64,000 nucleotides of DNA, taken from positions 434,001-498,000 of the forward strand of contig NZ_CP039740.1 of assembly GCF_005153485.1 (NCBI RefSeq), written 5' to 3'. Below the pieces are notes generated by a model. The model was not told the DNA's origin. It did no database searches and saw nothing but the letters and a program-made list of their open reading frames with translations. Positions 17,572-26,117 of the stretch are shown one piece after another (within the stretch, counting starts at the first letter, position 1; every line of letters begins with the position of its first letter). The translations under genes and the position numbers were made by a program. Source of the stretch: Pseudolabrys sp. FHR47. GTDB taxonomy: Bacteria; Pseudomonadota; Alphaproteobacteria; Rhizobiales; Xanthobacteraceae.

Positions 17572-17587
17572 CTTGCGCTAGCACAAG
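17572..17587. promoter_or_regulatory. near-perfect palindrome between phaR and phaA, possible PhaR operator
   Basis: CTTGCGCTAGCACAAG is a 16-base palindrome with one mismatched pair, located between the divergent phaR and phaA starts. It has the TTGC/GCA-type half sites expected for PhaR. Autoregulation of phaR is established in other bacteria, which makes this position plausible. The assignment is inference. Confidence 0.4.
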
Positions 17588-17717
17588 GAAGTGACCAGTT
17601 TTCGGCCATAACTTCATGGGCGGCCGTTGTTGACAGGGTGGGGTGCCCTGTCGAGGATGCGGCACCGCCAAAAGGCCCCCTAGAGCCTTCACAGCCCCCG
17701 CTTAAGGAGAGTTCCCG

Positions 17718-18893
17718 ATGCAAGACGATGTCGTCATTGTCAGCGCCGCCCGCACGCCGGTTGGCGCCTTTAACGGCGCTTTTGCCAATCTGCCGGCCCA
17801 CGAGCTGGGAAAAACCGCGATTTCGGCCGCGCTTGCCCGTGCCGGCATTGAGGGCGACCGGGTCAGCGAGGTCATCATGGGGCAGATCCTCACTGCCGGC
17901 CAGGGCCAGAACCCGGCCCGCCAGGCTTCCATCGCCGCCGGCATTCCGGTGGAGAGCCCTGCCTGGGGCGTGAACCAGCTCTGCGGTTCTGGTTTGCGCG
18001 CCGTCGCGCTTGGCTATCAGGCGATCCTCAACGGCGACAGCGACATCGTCGTCGCCGGCGGCCAGGAGTCGATGAGCATGGCGCAGCATGCTCAGCACCT
18101 GCGTTCGGGCGTGAAGATGGGCAACTTCGAGATGATCGACACCATGATCAAGGACGGCCTGTGGGACGCCTTCAACGGCTATCACATGGGCAATACCGCG
18201 GAGAACGTCGCCCGGCAGTGGCAGATCACGCGTCAGCAGCAGGACGAGTTCGCCGTCGCTTCGCAGAACAAGGCCGAGGCCGCGATGAAGGCCGGCAAGT
18301 TCAAGGACGAGATCGCGCCGGTCACGGTCAAGTCGCGCAAGGGCGATATCGTGGTCGACACCGACGAATATCCGAAGGCGGGCGTGACGCTGGAATCGAT
18401 CGCCAAGCTGCGCCCCGCCTTCGACAAGGAAGGCACGGTGACCGCGGCCAGCGCCTCCGGCATCAATGACGGCGCCGCCGCCGTAGTGCTGATGCGCGCC
18501 TCCGAAGCCGCCAAGCTCGGCAAGACGCCGCTCGCCCGCATCGTGTCCTGGGCACAGGCCGGTGTCGATCCCAAGGTCATGGGCTCGGGCCCCATCCCGG
18601 CCTCGCGCGCTGCGCTCAAAAAGGCGGGCTGGAATCACCAGGACCTCGATCTGGTCGAGGCCAACGAGGCTTTCGCCGCGCAGGCCTGCGCGGTGAACAA
18701 GGATCTCGGCTGGGACACCTCCAAGGTCAACGTCAACGGCGGCGCCATCGCTATTGGCCATCCGATCGGCGCGTCGGGCGCCCGCGTACTGACGACCCTG
18801 CTGTTCGAGATGCAGAAGCGCAACGCCAAAAAGGGCCTTGCCACCCTCTGCATCGGCGGCGGTATGGGCATTGCCATGTGCGTGGAACGCTAG
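17718..18893 (+). CDS. phaA: acetyl-CoA C-acetyltransferase (beta-ketothiolase)
   Basis: A 391-residue thiolase that condenses two acetyl-CoA to acetoacetyl-CoA, the first step of PHB synthesis. The acylated Cys89 is in LCGSGLRA, and the base pair His348 (GHPIG) and Cys378 (CIGGGMG) is intact. Length and motifs match biosynthetic PhaA. A strong AAGGAGA site precedes the ATG. A terminator-like hairpin follows the gene, so phaB, 316 bases downstream, probably has its own promoter as well. Confidence 0.95.
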   Translation: MQDDVVIVSAARTPVGAFNGAFANLPAHELGKTAISAALARAGIEGDRVSEVIMGQILTAGQGQNPARQASIAAGIPVESPAWGVNQLCGSGLRAVALGYQAILNGDSDIVVAGGQESMSMAQHAQHLRSGVKMGNFEMIDTMIKDGLWDAFNGYHMGNTAENVARQWQITRQQQDEFAVASQNKAEAAMKAGKFKDEIAPVTVKSRKGDIVVDTDEYPKAGVTLESIAKLRPAFDKEGTVTAASASGINDGAAAVVLMRASEAAKLGKTPLARIVSWAQAGVDPKVMGSGPIPASRAALKKAGWNHQDLDLVEANEAFAAQACAVNKDLGWDTSKVNVNGGAIAIGHPIGASGARVLTTLLFEMQKRNAKKGLATLCIGGGMGIAMCVER

Positions 18894-18970
18894 TTCGACA
18901 CTGCGAAAATGTGCGGGGAGCGCTAGCGGCCTTCGCAGCGCACCATCCACAAAGTTGATGTGAGTCACAG

Positions 18971-19015
18971 CCGAGGCCGCATTTCGGGATTATCCGAAGT
19001 GCGGCCTCGGTCTTT
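18971..19015 (+). terminator. rho-independent-like terminator after phaA
   Basis: A 17-base stem, CCGAGGCCGCATTTCGG paired with CCGAAGTGCGGCCTCGG (one G-U pair), with a six-base loop, then TCTTT. It lies 78 bases after the phaA stop and would separate phaA from phaB transcription. Confidence 0.7.
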
Positions 19016-19051
19016 AGACCCAAGTCTTTAGGCCATAGTCTTTAGACCATG
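19010..19051. repeat. three tandem 14-base direct repeats upstream of phaB
   Basis: GTCTTTAG[A/G]CC occurs three times at an exact 14-base period (starting 19010, 19024, 19038). Each unit is itself a small dyad, GTCT-TT-AGAC. The array sits 159 bases before the phaB start in the otherwise gene-free 316-base phaA-phaB gap. An 8-base inverted repeat, CTGCCATC/GATGGCAG, follows at 19093-19118. The layout suggests a cooperative protein-binding site. The binder is unknown. Confidence 0.6.
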
Positions 19052-19209
19052 TGCGCTTGTGGCGTGTTGCGATTGCCGGGCTGTTCTTTAAGCTGCCATC
19101 AACAAGTCGCGATGGCAGGCATAAGAATTGCTCCGCTAGGGAGATTGGCGAAGGGCTTTTGCCGAGCGTCGGGTAAGAAAAGTTTCGAGGAACGATCTGG
19201 GAGAGGGGA

Positions 19210-19935
19210 ATGACTCGCGTTGCATTGGTAACTGGCGGTACCCGCGGCATCGGGGCTGCGATTTCAAAAGCGCTCAAGGACAAAGGCTACAAGGTCGCGG
19301 CGAGCTACGCCGGCAACGATGAAGCCGCGCAGAAATTCAAGGCCGAGACCGGCATTCCTGTCTTTAAATGGGACGTGTCGTCTTATGAGGCATGTGGCGC
19401 GGGCATCAAGCAGGTCGAGGCCGAGGTCGGCCCGATCGACGTGCTGGTCAACAATGCCGGTATCACCAAGGACGGCATGTTCCATCGCATGACGGTCGAG
19501 CAGTGGAACGCGGTGATCGGCACCAACCTCGGCTCGCTGTTCAACATGACCCGTCAGGTTTGGGAAGGCATGCGCGCGCGCAAGTTTGGCCGGGTAATCA
19601 ATATTTCCTCGATCAACGGCCAGAAAGGCCAGATGGGCCAGGTGAACTACTCCGCCGCCAAAGCCGGCGAACTCGGCTTCACCAAGGCGCTGGCGCAGGA
19701 AGGCGCCAAAGCCGGCATCACGGTCAACGCCATCTGCCCGGGCTACATCAACACCGAAATGGTGCAGGCGGTGCCGAAGGATGTGCTGGAGAAGTCGATT
19801 CTGCCGCAAATCCCGATCGGCCGCCTCGGTGAGCCGGAAGAGATCGCGCGCTGCGTCGTCTTCCTCGCCGCCGACGATGCCGGGCTCATCACCGGCGCGA
19901 CGCTGACCGCCAATGGTGGGCAATATTTCGTGTGA
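19210..19935 (+). CDS. phaB: acetoacetyl-CoA reductase
   Basis: A 241-residue short-chain dehydrogenase that reduces acetoacetyl-CoA to (R)-3-hydroxybutyryl-CoA with NADPH, the second PHB step. It has TGGTRGIG at 8-15, NNAG at 81-84, Ser134, Tyr147 and Lys151. The segment GQVNYSAAKAGELGFTKALA is typical of PhaB. An excellent GAGAGGGGA ribosome site precedes the start. It follows phaA with a hairpin and a repeat array in the gap. No PHA synthase gene is present in the window. Confidence 0.94.
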   Translation: MTRVALVTGGTRGIGAAISKALKDKGYKVAASYAGNDEAAQKFKAETGIPVFKWDVSSYEACGAGIKQVEAEVGPIDVLVNNAGITKDGMFHRMTVEQWNAVIGTNLGSLFNMTRQVWEGMRARKFGRVINISSINGQKGQMGQVNYSAAKAGELGFTKALAQEGAKAGITVNAICPGYINTEMVQAVPKDVLEKSILPQIPIGRLGEPEEIARCVVFLAADDAGLITGATLTANGGQYFV

Positions 19936-19943
19936 GACGCAAT

Positions 19944-19971
19944 GCCGGCATGGCCTCACGGCCGTGCCGGC
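19944..19971 (+). terminator. hairpin after phaB
   Basis: The arms GCCGGCATGGCC and GGCCGTGCCGGC pair with one G-U and a four-base loop, nine bases after the phaB stop. No T-run follows, so it is a candidate factor-dependent terminator or 3' stabiliser. Confidence 0.5.
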
Positions 19972-20131
19972 AGCCGCACGATCTGCCGCCGCATCCATAA
20001 AATCAGCCCGGAATGCTCCGGCCGGTGCCATCCGTGGCATGGGCCTTCGCGCCGCTTGATCAATAGTCCGGTGATGTCCTAAGCCACCGGGCCGCTGCTA
20101 CATTCGGCGGCCCACACCGAGGATTTTCCGC

Positions 20132-21208
20132 ATGACCACCAATCGCGTCCACCGCATCGCCGTCATTCCGGGAGACGGCATCGGCAAGGAAGTCATGCCG
20201 GAGGGCGTGCGCGTGCTCGAGGCGGCGGCGAAGAAATTCGGCTTCAAGCTCCAGCTTGACGATTTCGATTTCGCGTCCTGCGACTATTACGACAAGCACG
20301 GCCGCATGATGCCGGAGGACTGGAAGGACAAGATCGGCAAGCATGACGCCATCTATTTCGGCGCCGTCGGCATGCCGGACCGGGTGCCCGACCACATTTC
20401 GCTGTGGGGCTCGCTGATCCTGTTCCGCCGCGAGTTCGATCAATACATCAATCTGCGTCCCGTGCGGCTGATGCCGGGCGTGCCGTCGCCGCTCGCAAAC
20501 CGCAAGCCGGGCGACATCGATTTCTGGGTGGTGCGCGAGAACACCGAAGGCGAATACTCTGCCATCGGCGGCAAGATGTTTCCCGGCACCGACCGCGAAG
20601 TGGTGGTGCAGGAAACGGTGATGAGCCGGATCGGCGTCGATCGCGTTTTAAAATTCGCCTTCGAACTCGCCAAGTCGACGCCGAAGAAGCATCTCACTTC
20701 CGCGACCAAGTCGAACGGTATCGCCATCACCATGCCGTACTGGGACGAGCGCGTGAAGGAGATGGCGAAGAACTATCCGGATGTGAAGTGGAATCAGTTT
20801 CACATCGACATTCTCACCGCGCATTTCGTCATGAACCCGGACCGGTTCAACGTGGTCGTGGCATCGAACCTGTTCGGCGACATTCTTTCCGATCTTGGTC
20901 CGGCCTGCACCGGCACCATCGGCATCGCGCCGTCGGGCAATATCAATCCCGAGCGTAATTTCCCGTCGGTGTTCGAGCCGGTGCATGGTTCGGCGCCCGA
21001 TATCTATGGGCAGGGCATTGCCAATCCGATCGGTCAGATCTGGTCCGGCGCCATGATGCTCGATCATCTCGGCGAGCACGATGCGGCCGCCGCCATCGTC
21101 AAGGCGATCGAGACCGTGCTGGCGCAGGACAAGTTGCGCACGCGCGATCTCAAGGGTCCGGCCAGCACCACCGAATGCGGCAAGGCGGTTGCGGAGGCGC
21201 TGGGTTGA
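20132..21208 (+). CDS. ttuC: tartrate/D-malate dehydrogenase (decarboxylating) family
   Basis: A 358-residue member of the isocitrate/isopropylmalate dehydrogenase superfamily, closest in motifs to tartrate dehydrogenases that oxidise tartrate or D-malate with NAD and Mn2+. Visible are IPGDGIGKEVMPEG at the N-terminus, ENTEGEYSAIGG, and the metal-binding VASNLFGDILSDLGPACTG. FAVGMPDRVPDHISLWG-like spacing (VGMPDRVPDHISLWG) separates it from leuB. The exact substrate is a family inference. It stands alone between phaB and a transporter gene. Confidence 0.82.
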   Translation: MTTNRVHRIAVIPGDGIGKEVMPEGVRVLEAAAKKFGFKLQLDDFDFASCDYYDKHGRMMPEDWKDKIGKHDAIYFGAVGMPDRVPDHISLWGSLILFRREFDQYINLRPVRLMPGVPSPLANRKPGDIDFWVVRENTEGEYSAIGGKMFPGTDREVVVQETVMSRIGVDRVLKFAFELAKSTPKKHLTSATKSNGIAITMPYWDERVKEMAKNYPDVKWNQFHIDILTAHFVMNPDRFNVVVASNLFGDILSDLGPACTGTIGIAPSGNINPERNFPSVFEPVHGSAPDIYGQGIANPIGQIWSGAMMLDHLGEHDAAAAIVKAIETVLAQDKLRTRDLKGPASTTECGKAVAEALG

Positions 21209-21250
21209 CGTGTGCCCGCGTCTGCGATTGTTTGACTAGTTCGATCCAAA

Positions 21251-21326
21251 CTCCGTTCATTCCCGCGCAAGCGGGAATCCAGTCTTGCTTCGTTCTGGGT
21301 CCCCGCTTTCGCGGGGACGAACGGAG
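21251..21326. repeat. cruciform-type intergenic element
   Basis: The outer arms CTCCGTTC and GAACGGAG enclose two GC hairpins, ATTCCCGC/GCGGGAAT and GTCCCCGC/GCGGGGAC, and a CCAG/CTGG pair. The whole can fold as a cruciform. It resembles the composite element at 5.3 kb and lies between two plus-strand genes. Confidence 0.7.
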
Positions 21327-21347
21327 TATGTAGCCCGCGCCTTTGCC

Positions 21348-22211
21348 ATGTCCTCCCTCCAGTCCACCTTCATCGGCTTTTCCGCGATCCTGATGTGGTC
21401 GCTGCTCGCGCTGCTCACGGTGGCGTCGGGCGAGGTGCCGCCATTCCAATTGGCGGCGATGACCTTCGCCATCGGCGGCGCGATCGGCGCGGTCTGGGTG
21501 ACGTGGAGCGGATCGTGGGGCGCGCTGCGGCAGAGCCCGCGCGCCTGGGCGCTCGGTGTCGGCGGCCTGTTCGGCTATCACGCGCTTTACTTTATCTCGC
21601 TGCGGCTGGCGCCGCCGGCCGAAGCGGGGCTGGTCAATTACCTCTGGCCGCTGCTGATCGTGTTGTTCTCCGGCCTGCTCCCTGGCGAGAAGCTGCGCTG
21701 GTATTCGGTCGCCGGGGCGCTCATCGGCTTCGCCGGAACGGCGATCCTCTTCGTCGGTAAAGGATTGGCTCCGACCGCCGGCGCAAGCACAGGCTATGCC
21801 GCCGCCTTCATGGCGGCCTTCGTCTGGGCCGGCTATTCGGTGCTGTCGCGCCGCCTGGCGAGTGTGCCGACCGCGGCGGTCGCGGGCTTTTGCCTGGTAA
21901 CGGCGGCGCTGGCGGCGCTGTGCCACCTGATGCTCGAAACCACTGTATGGCCGCAGGGCCTGGAGGAATGGGAGGCGGTGATCGCGCTCGGCGTCGGTCC
22001 GGTCGGCGCCGCGTTCTATGCCTGGGACATCGGCGTCAAGCGCGGCGACATTCGCCTGCTCGGCGTCGCCTCTTATGCCGCGCCGGTGCTGTCGACGTTG
22101 TTTCTCGTGCTCGCCGGTTTCGCCGACGCGCGCATCACCTTGCTGCTCTCGGCGCTGCTGATCGCCGGCGGTGGTTTGCTGGCTGCGCAGGACATGCTGC
22201 GGAGGAAATAG
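21348..22211 (+). CDS. EamA/DMT transporter, YddG-like exporter
   Basis: A 287-residue membrane protein with ten hydrophobic segments and two EamA halves. The segments LYFISLRLAPPAEAGLVNYL and GVGPVGAAFYAWDIGVKRGD resemble aromatic amino-acid exporters of the YddG type. The start MSSLQSTF is preferred, because a longer start would lie in the preceding palindromic element. The substrate assignment is a tentative family inference. Confidence 0.82.
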   Translation: MSSLQSTFIGFSAILMWSLLALLTVASGEVPPFQLAAMTFAIGGAIGAVWVTWSGSWGALRQSPRAWALGVGGLFGYHALYFISLRLAPPAEAGLVNYLWPLLIVLFSGLLPGEKLRWYSVAGALIGFAGTAILFVGKGLAPTAGASTGYAAAFMAAFVWAGYSVLSRRLASVPTAAVAGFCLVTAALAALCHLMLETTVWPQGLEEWEAVIALGVGPVGAAFYAWDIGVKRGDIRLLGVASYAAPVLSTLFLVLAGFADARITLLLSALLIAGGGLLAAQDMLRRK

Positions 22212-22229
22212 CGGCTTGCTCAGCGCGCT

Positions 22230-22337
22230 CCCTCTCCCCTTTGGGGAGAGGGCTGGGGTGAGGGGGCAAGTGAGCCCGATAGTTTGTAACCCCTCACCCG
22301 GCGCACTTCGTGCGCCGACCTCTCCCTATGGGAGAGG
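22230..22337. repeat. multi-hairpin intergenic element
   Basis: A chain of dyads: CCCTCTCCCC/GGGGAGAGGG, an outer GGGGTGAGG/CCTCACCC pair, GGCGCAC/GTGCGCC and CCTCTCCC/GGGAGAGG. It fills the space between the convergent exporter and cupin genes and may terminate both. The design is similar to the element at 31.1-31.3 kb. Confidence 0.65.
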
Positions 22338-22354
22338 TGAAGCGAGATAAGTTG

Positions 22355-22786
22355 TTACTTGCGCGGCGTAAAATCCACGGGCGCGAGTTCGAAACCTTCG
22401 AACTGAAATCCCGGCGCCACGGTGCAGCCGACCAGGGTCCATGCGCCGAGCGACTGCGCCGCCTGCCAGGCGCGCGCCGGTACGGTGACCTGCGGCACCT
22501 CGTCGTTATGAACGTCGCCGCCGAGGCGGATGATTTCTTCCTTCGAGCCGTCGACGATTTCGAGCTTGAGCGGCGCGCCGGCATGCCAGTGCCAGATTTC
22601 GACCGCATCGACACGATGCCAATGCGAGCGCTCCCCTTCGGCCAGCAGGAACAGGATCGCGGTCGAGGCGGCGCGGCCGCCGATCAAGTGCGTGTCGCGG
22701 AAGGTCTCGCGGTAGTGCCCGCCCTCGGGGTGCGGCTGTAGCGCGAGCTTCTTGATGATGTCGGCGGCGGTTGGTGAGGTCGGCAT
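22355..22786 (-). CDS. cupin-fold protein (DUF985 type)
   Basis: A 143-residue single-domain cupin of the DUF985/Cupin_5 type. It has LQPHPEGGHYRETFRD at the N-terminus, FLLAEGERSHWHRVDAVEIW with the metal-site-like His residues, and WTLVGCTVAPGFQFEGFEL near the end. The biochemical role of the family is poorly defined. The start MPTSPTAAD is chosen because upstream residues have no homology and would overlap the next gene. It follows the flavin reductase-like gene by 32 bases. Confidence 0.85.
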   Translation of the reverse strand: MPTSPTAADIIKKLALQPHPEGGHYRETFRDTHLIGGRAASTAILFLLAEGERSHWHRVDAVEIWHWHAGAPLKLEIVDGSKEEIIRLGGDVHNDEVPQVTVPARAWQAAQSLGAWTLVGCTVAPGFQFEGFELAPVDFTPRK

Positions 22787-22818
22787 GGGGTCATAGTTAG
22801 CAGACCGCGCGGCAATTC

Positions 22819-23508
22819 TCATCCCATTCGCGCGTTTGGAGGCCGGTAGGCCTGCTCCGGTATTTCTCCGAGCGTCGAGTGCCGCAATTTGTCGGGCGCA
22901 AGTCCGTAGAACTGCTGGAAGCTCATGATCAGCGGCCGCCACTTGTCGGGGTCGATGCGGTTGGTCTCGCCATCCACCAGGATCGAGCGGTCGGCGTGGA
23001 CACGCACGATACGCACTTCGATGGCGCTGACCCTGCCGGCCCAGACCGGATCGAGAGTCGCCATTTCGTGTACCTTTTCGACCTTGGCCTCGAGCTGCAC
23101 CGGACATTCGCGCACCCGCGGCGCGGCAACGATTTCGCCGCGGACGGCGGTGAGGCCGGCGGCCTCGAACTTGCGCCTCTCATGGCGATAGCCGCGCGAC
23201 ACCTTTCCCGGCGGGACGGGATTCGAGCCGGTGGTGCGCGCGATGCGATCGACGGCATCCACCATGTCTTGCGACGGCAGGTTTATGACGCATTCGCCCG
23301 TGCGCGCCATGTTCTGCGGCGTCTTGGACGCAATGGCGAGCCCGAGGACCGCGCGCCAGCCGAGCCACCAAACCGACGACATCGGCGCGAGGTTGGGCGT
23401 GTCGTCTTCATTGCGCGTGCCGATCAGAGCGACTGGCGTGCCGAAGTAGAGAATGGACGGCTCGATGACTTCGAGCCTGTTGGGTTGGGGCAGAGATTCG
23501 GATTGCAT
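22819..23508 (-). CDS. flavin reductase family (FMN-binding split-barrel) protein
   Basis: A 229-residue protein with a flavin reductase-like split barrel. The FMN-contact segments FGTPVALIGTRNEDDTPNLAP and SVWWLGWRAVLGLAIASKTPQN in part, and ECVINLPS, are present. Such proteins use NAD(P)H to reduce flavins, often for partner oxygenases, or bind FMN directly. No oxygenase is adjacent, so the partner is unknown. Confidence 0.8.
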   Translation of the reverse strand: MQSESLPQPNRLEVIEPSILYFGTPVALIGTRNEDDTPNLAPMSSVWWLGWRAVLGLAIASKTPQNMARTGECVINLPSQDMVDAVDRIARTTGSNPVPPGKVSRGYRHERRKFEAAGLTAVRGEIVAAPRVRECPVQLEAKVEKVHEMATLDPVWAGRVSAIEVRIVRVHADRSILVDGETNRIDPDKWRPLIMSFQQFYGLAPDKLRHSTLGEIPEQAYRPPNARMG

Positions 23509-23599
23509 GGTGGCCTCGCTTCAATCTGAGGCCCATGCGTTACGGCTCGGCGCGGATTCGCTCGACCCGTTTTCTGCACCCGGTTTCGGACGACCCGCC

Positions 23600-24367
23600 T
23601 TAAAACTTGTTCTTCCGCAACCGGATCTCCGCGAACACCTCGTTGGCCGGTTTGCCGGCCATGCCGATGCCGGCGGCGACTTCCGCAATGTCGGCGCGGA
23701 TGAACGGGTTTTCTTGTCTCTCGGCGCCGATGGTGACCGGAAGGGTGAAGTGGCCGCCGGCGATCTGCTTCTCGGCTTCCGCGGCGCGGGACTTGAGTGC
23801 GGCGTTGTTCGGCTCGATGGTGAGCGCAAACTTGATGTTGGCCAAGGTGTATTCGTGGCCGACATAGACGCGGGTGTCGTCCGGCAGGTCGCGGAGTTTC
23901 TTCAGCGAGTCCCACATCTGGTCCATGGTGCCTTCGATGACGCGGCCGCACCCGATCGAGAACAACGTGTCGCCGACGAAGGCCACCTTGTCGCCGTGGA
24001 ACCAGTAGGCAATGTGGCCAAGCGTGTGGCCGGGCGTTTCCAGGACGTTGCCGGTGAGGCCGCCGACCTTGACGCGGTCGCCTTCCTTGACCGTTTCGTC
24101 GACGCCGGGAATCTTCCCGGCTTCCGCGGCGGGCGCGACAACACGACACTTGTATTTGTCCTTCAGCGCCATGATGCCGTCGGTATGGTCGGCATGATGG
24201 TGCGTGACGAGAATGTCCGTCAGCTTCCAGCCGGTCTCCTGCAGCATGGCCTCGATCGGCGACGCTTCCGGCGCGTCGATGGAGGCCGTGGCGCCGGTGT
24301 CAGGATCATGTATCAGCACGCCGTAATTGTCGGACAGGCAGCGAAACAGGCGGATTTCTGCGGGCAT
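23600..24367 (-). CDS. gloB: hydroxyacylglutathione hydrolase (glyoxalase II)
   Basis: A 255-residue metallo-beta-lactamase-fold glyoxalase II, which hydrolyses S-lactoylglutathione to lactate and glutathione in methylglyoxal detoxification. The metal motif THHHADHTDG begins at residue 55 (His56, His58, Asp60, His61), with further ligands in ETPGHTLGHIAYW and FVGDTLFS, and YVGHEYTLAN near the C-terminal substrate domain. The start MPAEIRLF is preferred. It is divergent from a methyltransferase gene, a pairing that I recall from other Rhizobiales. Confidence 0.94.
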   Translation of the reverse strand: MPAEIRLFRCLSDNYGVLIHDPDTGATASIDAPEASPIEAMLQETGWKLTDILVTHHHADHTDGIMALKDKYKCRVVAPAAEAGKIPGVDETVKEGDRVKVGGLTGNVLETPGHTLGHIAYWFHGDKVAFVGDTLFSIGCGRVIEGTMDQMWDSLKKLRDLPDDTRVYVGHEYTLANIKFALTIEPNNAALKSRAAEAEKQIAGGHFTLPVTIGAERQENPFIRADIAEVAAGIGMAGKPANEVFAEIRLRKNKF

Positions 24368-24529
24368 GATGGTCTCCGGCAACGGGTCGGCGGTATGAAC
24401 GTTAACCTTGGCACGGGACAAAAGGGTCCCGCGCGATCACCCGAGGTTTGGCATATTCACGCCGGATGGTGAAAGACTGTAATTTGGACGGCGTCCCGCG
24501 CGGACAGAATTCCATGGTACCTTGATCTC

Positions 24530-25264
24530 ATGTCCATCGACGTCGTCGATCTGCGCAATTTCTATGGCCAGCCGCTCGGCAAGGTGGCGCGCCGCATCAT
24601 CGGCCGCGGCGTGCGCGCGCAATGGCGTGACACCACCGGCGAGCGCGTGCTCGGCATCGGCTATACGCCGCCTTATCTCGGCCTGTTCCGCGAGGAGGCC
24701 GAGCGCTGCCTCGCCTTCATGCCGGCGGCTCAGGGCGTGGTGAAGTGGCCCACGGCGCGGCCGTCATTGGCGGCGCTGGTCGAGGAGAATGAGTTGCCGC
24801 TCACCGACGGCGCGGTCGATCGCGTGCTGCTGGTTCATGCCATTGAGATGACACACGACCCGGCCGGCCTGCTGCGCGAAGTATGGCGTGTGCTGGCCAG
24901 CGGCGGGCGGTTGCTCGCGGTGGTGCCGAACCGGCGCGGTGTCTGGGCGCGTACCGATACCACGCCCTTCGGTCATGGCCGGCCGTTCTCGCGCAGCCAG
25001 ATCAATCAATTGCTGCGCGAGACCTGGTTCTCGCCGACGGGTTGGAGCGAGGCGCTGTATGTGCCGCCGGTGTCGAGCGGCTGGTTTCTGCGCTCGGCCG
25101 TGGCGTGGGAGCGCACCGGCGCGACCTTGTCGGCGCCGTTTGCCGGTGTGCATATCGTCGAAGCGACCAAGCAGGTGTACCGCGCGATCCCGACGCGGCG
25201 ACGCGAGCGGCGCGTCCTCGTACCCGCTTTGGAGCCGGCGCTGTCGCCAACGCCGGGCGTGTAG
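24530..25264 (+). CDS. class I SAM-dependent methyltransferase domain protein
   Basis: A 244-residue protein with a Methyltransf_11-like core: VDRVLLVHAIEMTHDPAGLLREVWRVLASGG in part, then LLAVVPNRRGVW. SAM motif I is weak (GERVLGIGYT instead of the usual GxGxG), so methyl transfer activity is uncertain. The C-terminus is basic (TRRRERR). Divergent from gloB. The substrate is unknown. Confidence 0.8.
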   Translation: MSIDVVDLRNFYGQPLGKVARRIIGRGVRAQWRDTTGERVLGIGYTPPYLGLFREEAERCLAFMPAAQGVVKWPTARPSLAALVEENELPLTDGAVDRVLLVHAIEMTHDPAGLLREVWRVLASGGRLLAVVPNRRGVWARTDTTPFGHGRPFSRSQINQLLRETWFSPTGWSEALYVPPVSSGWFLRSAVAWERTGATLSAPFAGVHIVEATKQVYRAIPTRRRERRVLVPALEPALSPTPGV

Positions 25265-25279
25265 CTACTAAAAATGCAA

Positions 25280-25336
25280 ATGGCCGGGCATTAGCCCGTC
25301 GAAGACGGGCGTAAACGCCCTTTTGGGCCCGGCCAT
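25280..25336. terminator. bidirectional terminator-like double hairpin
   Basis: The outer arms ATGGCCGGGC and GCCCGGCCAT enclose an inner hairpin GCCCGTC-GAA-GACGGGC. It lies between the convergent methyltransferase and DUF4167 genes and can form on either strand. A short T-run (TTTT at 25321-25324) is inside the outer loop. Confidence 0.55.
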
Positions 25337-25361
25337 CGCGATCTCGCTAAAGCGGAAGACC

Positions 25362-26117
25362 TTACTCCGCGGGCGGCTCGTCACCGGCCGGCTGTGGCGC
25401 CGGGGCGCCGCCTTCGGCATTGCTCGCATTGTAATCCGGGCGATCGCCGCGGAAATTGTTGCGATGGCGGCGGCGCCGGCGGCCGAAGCGATCCGGACGT
25501 TCACCCTGCTCGTGGCCATTGCCACCGTTCTGCGCGGCATGCTCGCCGCCGGCAGCGGGCTGGCCGCCGGTGATGAAGGCGGGCAAGCCACCCATGTTGC
25601 CGGACACGTCCGGCTGCGGCTGCTGTTGGGGCTGCTGCTGGGCGCGCTGCGCAAACTGCGTATCGCGCGGCACATAGGGTTGGCCTTGCTGCGGCTGCGG
25701 GGCGAAGCCGGGGTCCTGCGCGGCGAAGGGCTGCCCTTCCTGTTCGTCGTCATAGTTTTCGTCGGCGGCACCCTGCGGCACGCCTTGCTGAGGCGGCTGC
25801 TGATTGTAATAGGGGTTCTGCTGGCGGAGCTGTTCCTGCGCCGCGGCGATCAGGCGGAAGTAATGCTCGGCGTGCTGAAAATAATTCTCCGCCGCAACCG
25901 GGTCGCCCGATCCTTGCGCATCGCGCGCGAGCTGCATGTATTTCTCGGCGATGTGCGAGGCGGTGCCGCGAATTTTCACGTCGGGTCCGTTCGACTCGTA
26001 AACGCGAGTCAGCGGATTCTGGCCCTTGCGATGATTGCCGCCACCGCCGCCACCACCACCGCCGCCGCCACCACCACCGCGACCGCGCATACGCTTCTGA
26101 CCGTTTCTCATGCTCAT
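25362..26117 (-). CDS. DUF4167 domain protein with polyglycine run
   Basis: A 251-residue protein. The N-terminus is basic (RNGQKRMRGRG) and followed by about 14 consecutive Gly. The DUF4167 core is KGQNPLTRVYESNGPDVKIRG, then TASHIAEKYMQLARDAQ and AENYFQHAEHYFRLI. The rest is Gln/Pro-rich and disordered, ending in a basic, acidic-tailed segment. The RGG-like start suggests RNA or nucleic-acid binding, but this is inference. It is the last gene of the conserved lysC-ptsP-prfA-prmC block, although a 604-base gap separates it from prmC. Confidence 0.88.
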   Translation of the reverse strand: MSMRNGQKRMRGRGGGGGGGGGGGGGGNHRKGQNPLTRVYESNGPDVKIRGTASHIAEKYMQLARDAQGSGDPVAAENYFQHAEHYFRLIAAAQEQLRQQNPYYNQQPPQQGVPQGAADENYDDEQEGQPFAAQDPGFAPQPQQGQPYVPRDTQFAQRAQQQPQQQPQPDVSGNMGGLPAFITGGQPAAGGEHAAQNGGNGHEQGERPDRFGRRRRRHRNNFRGDRPDYNASNAEGGAPAPQPAGDEPPAE

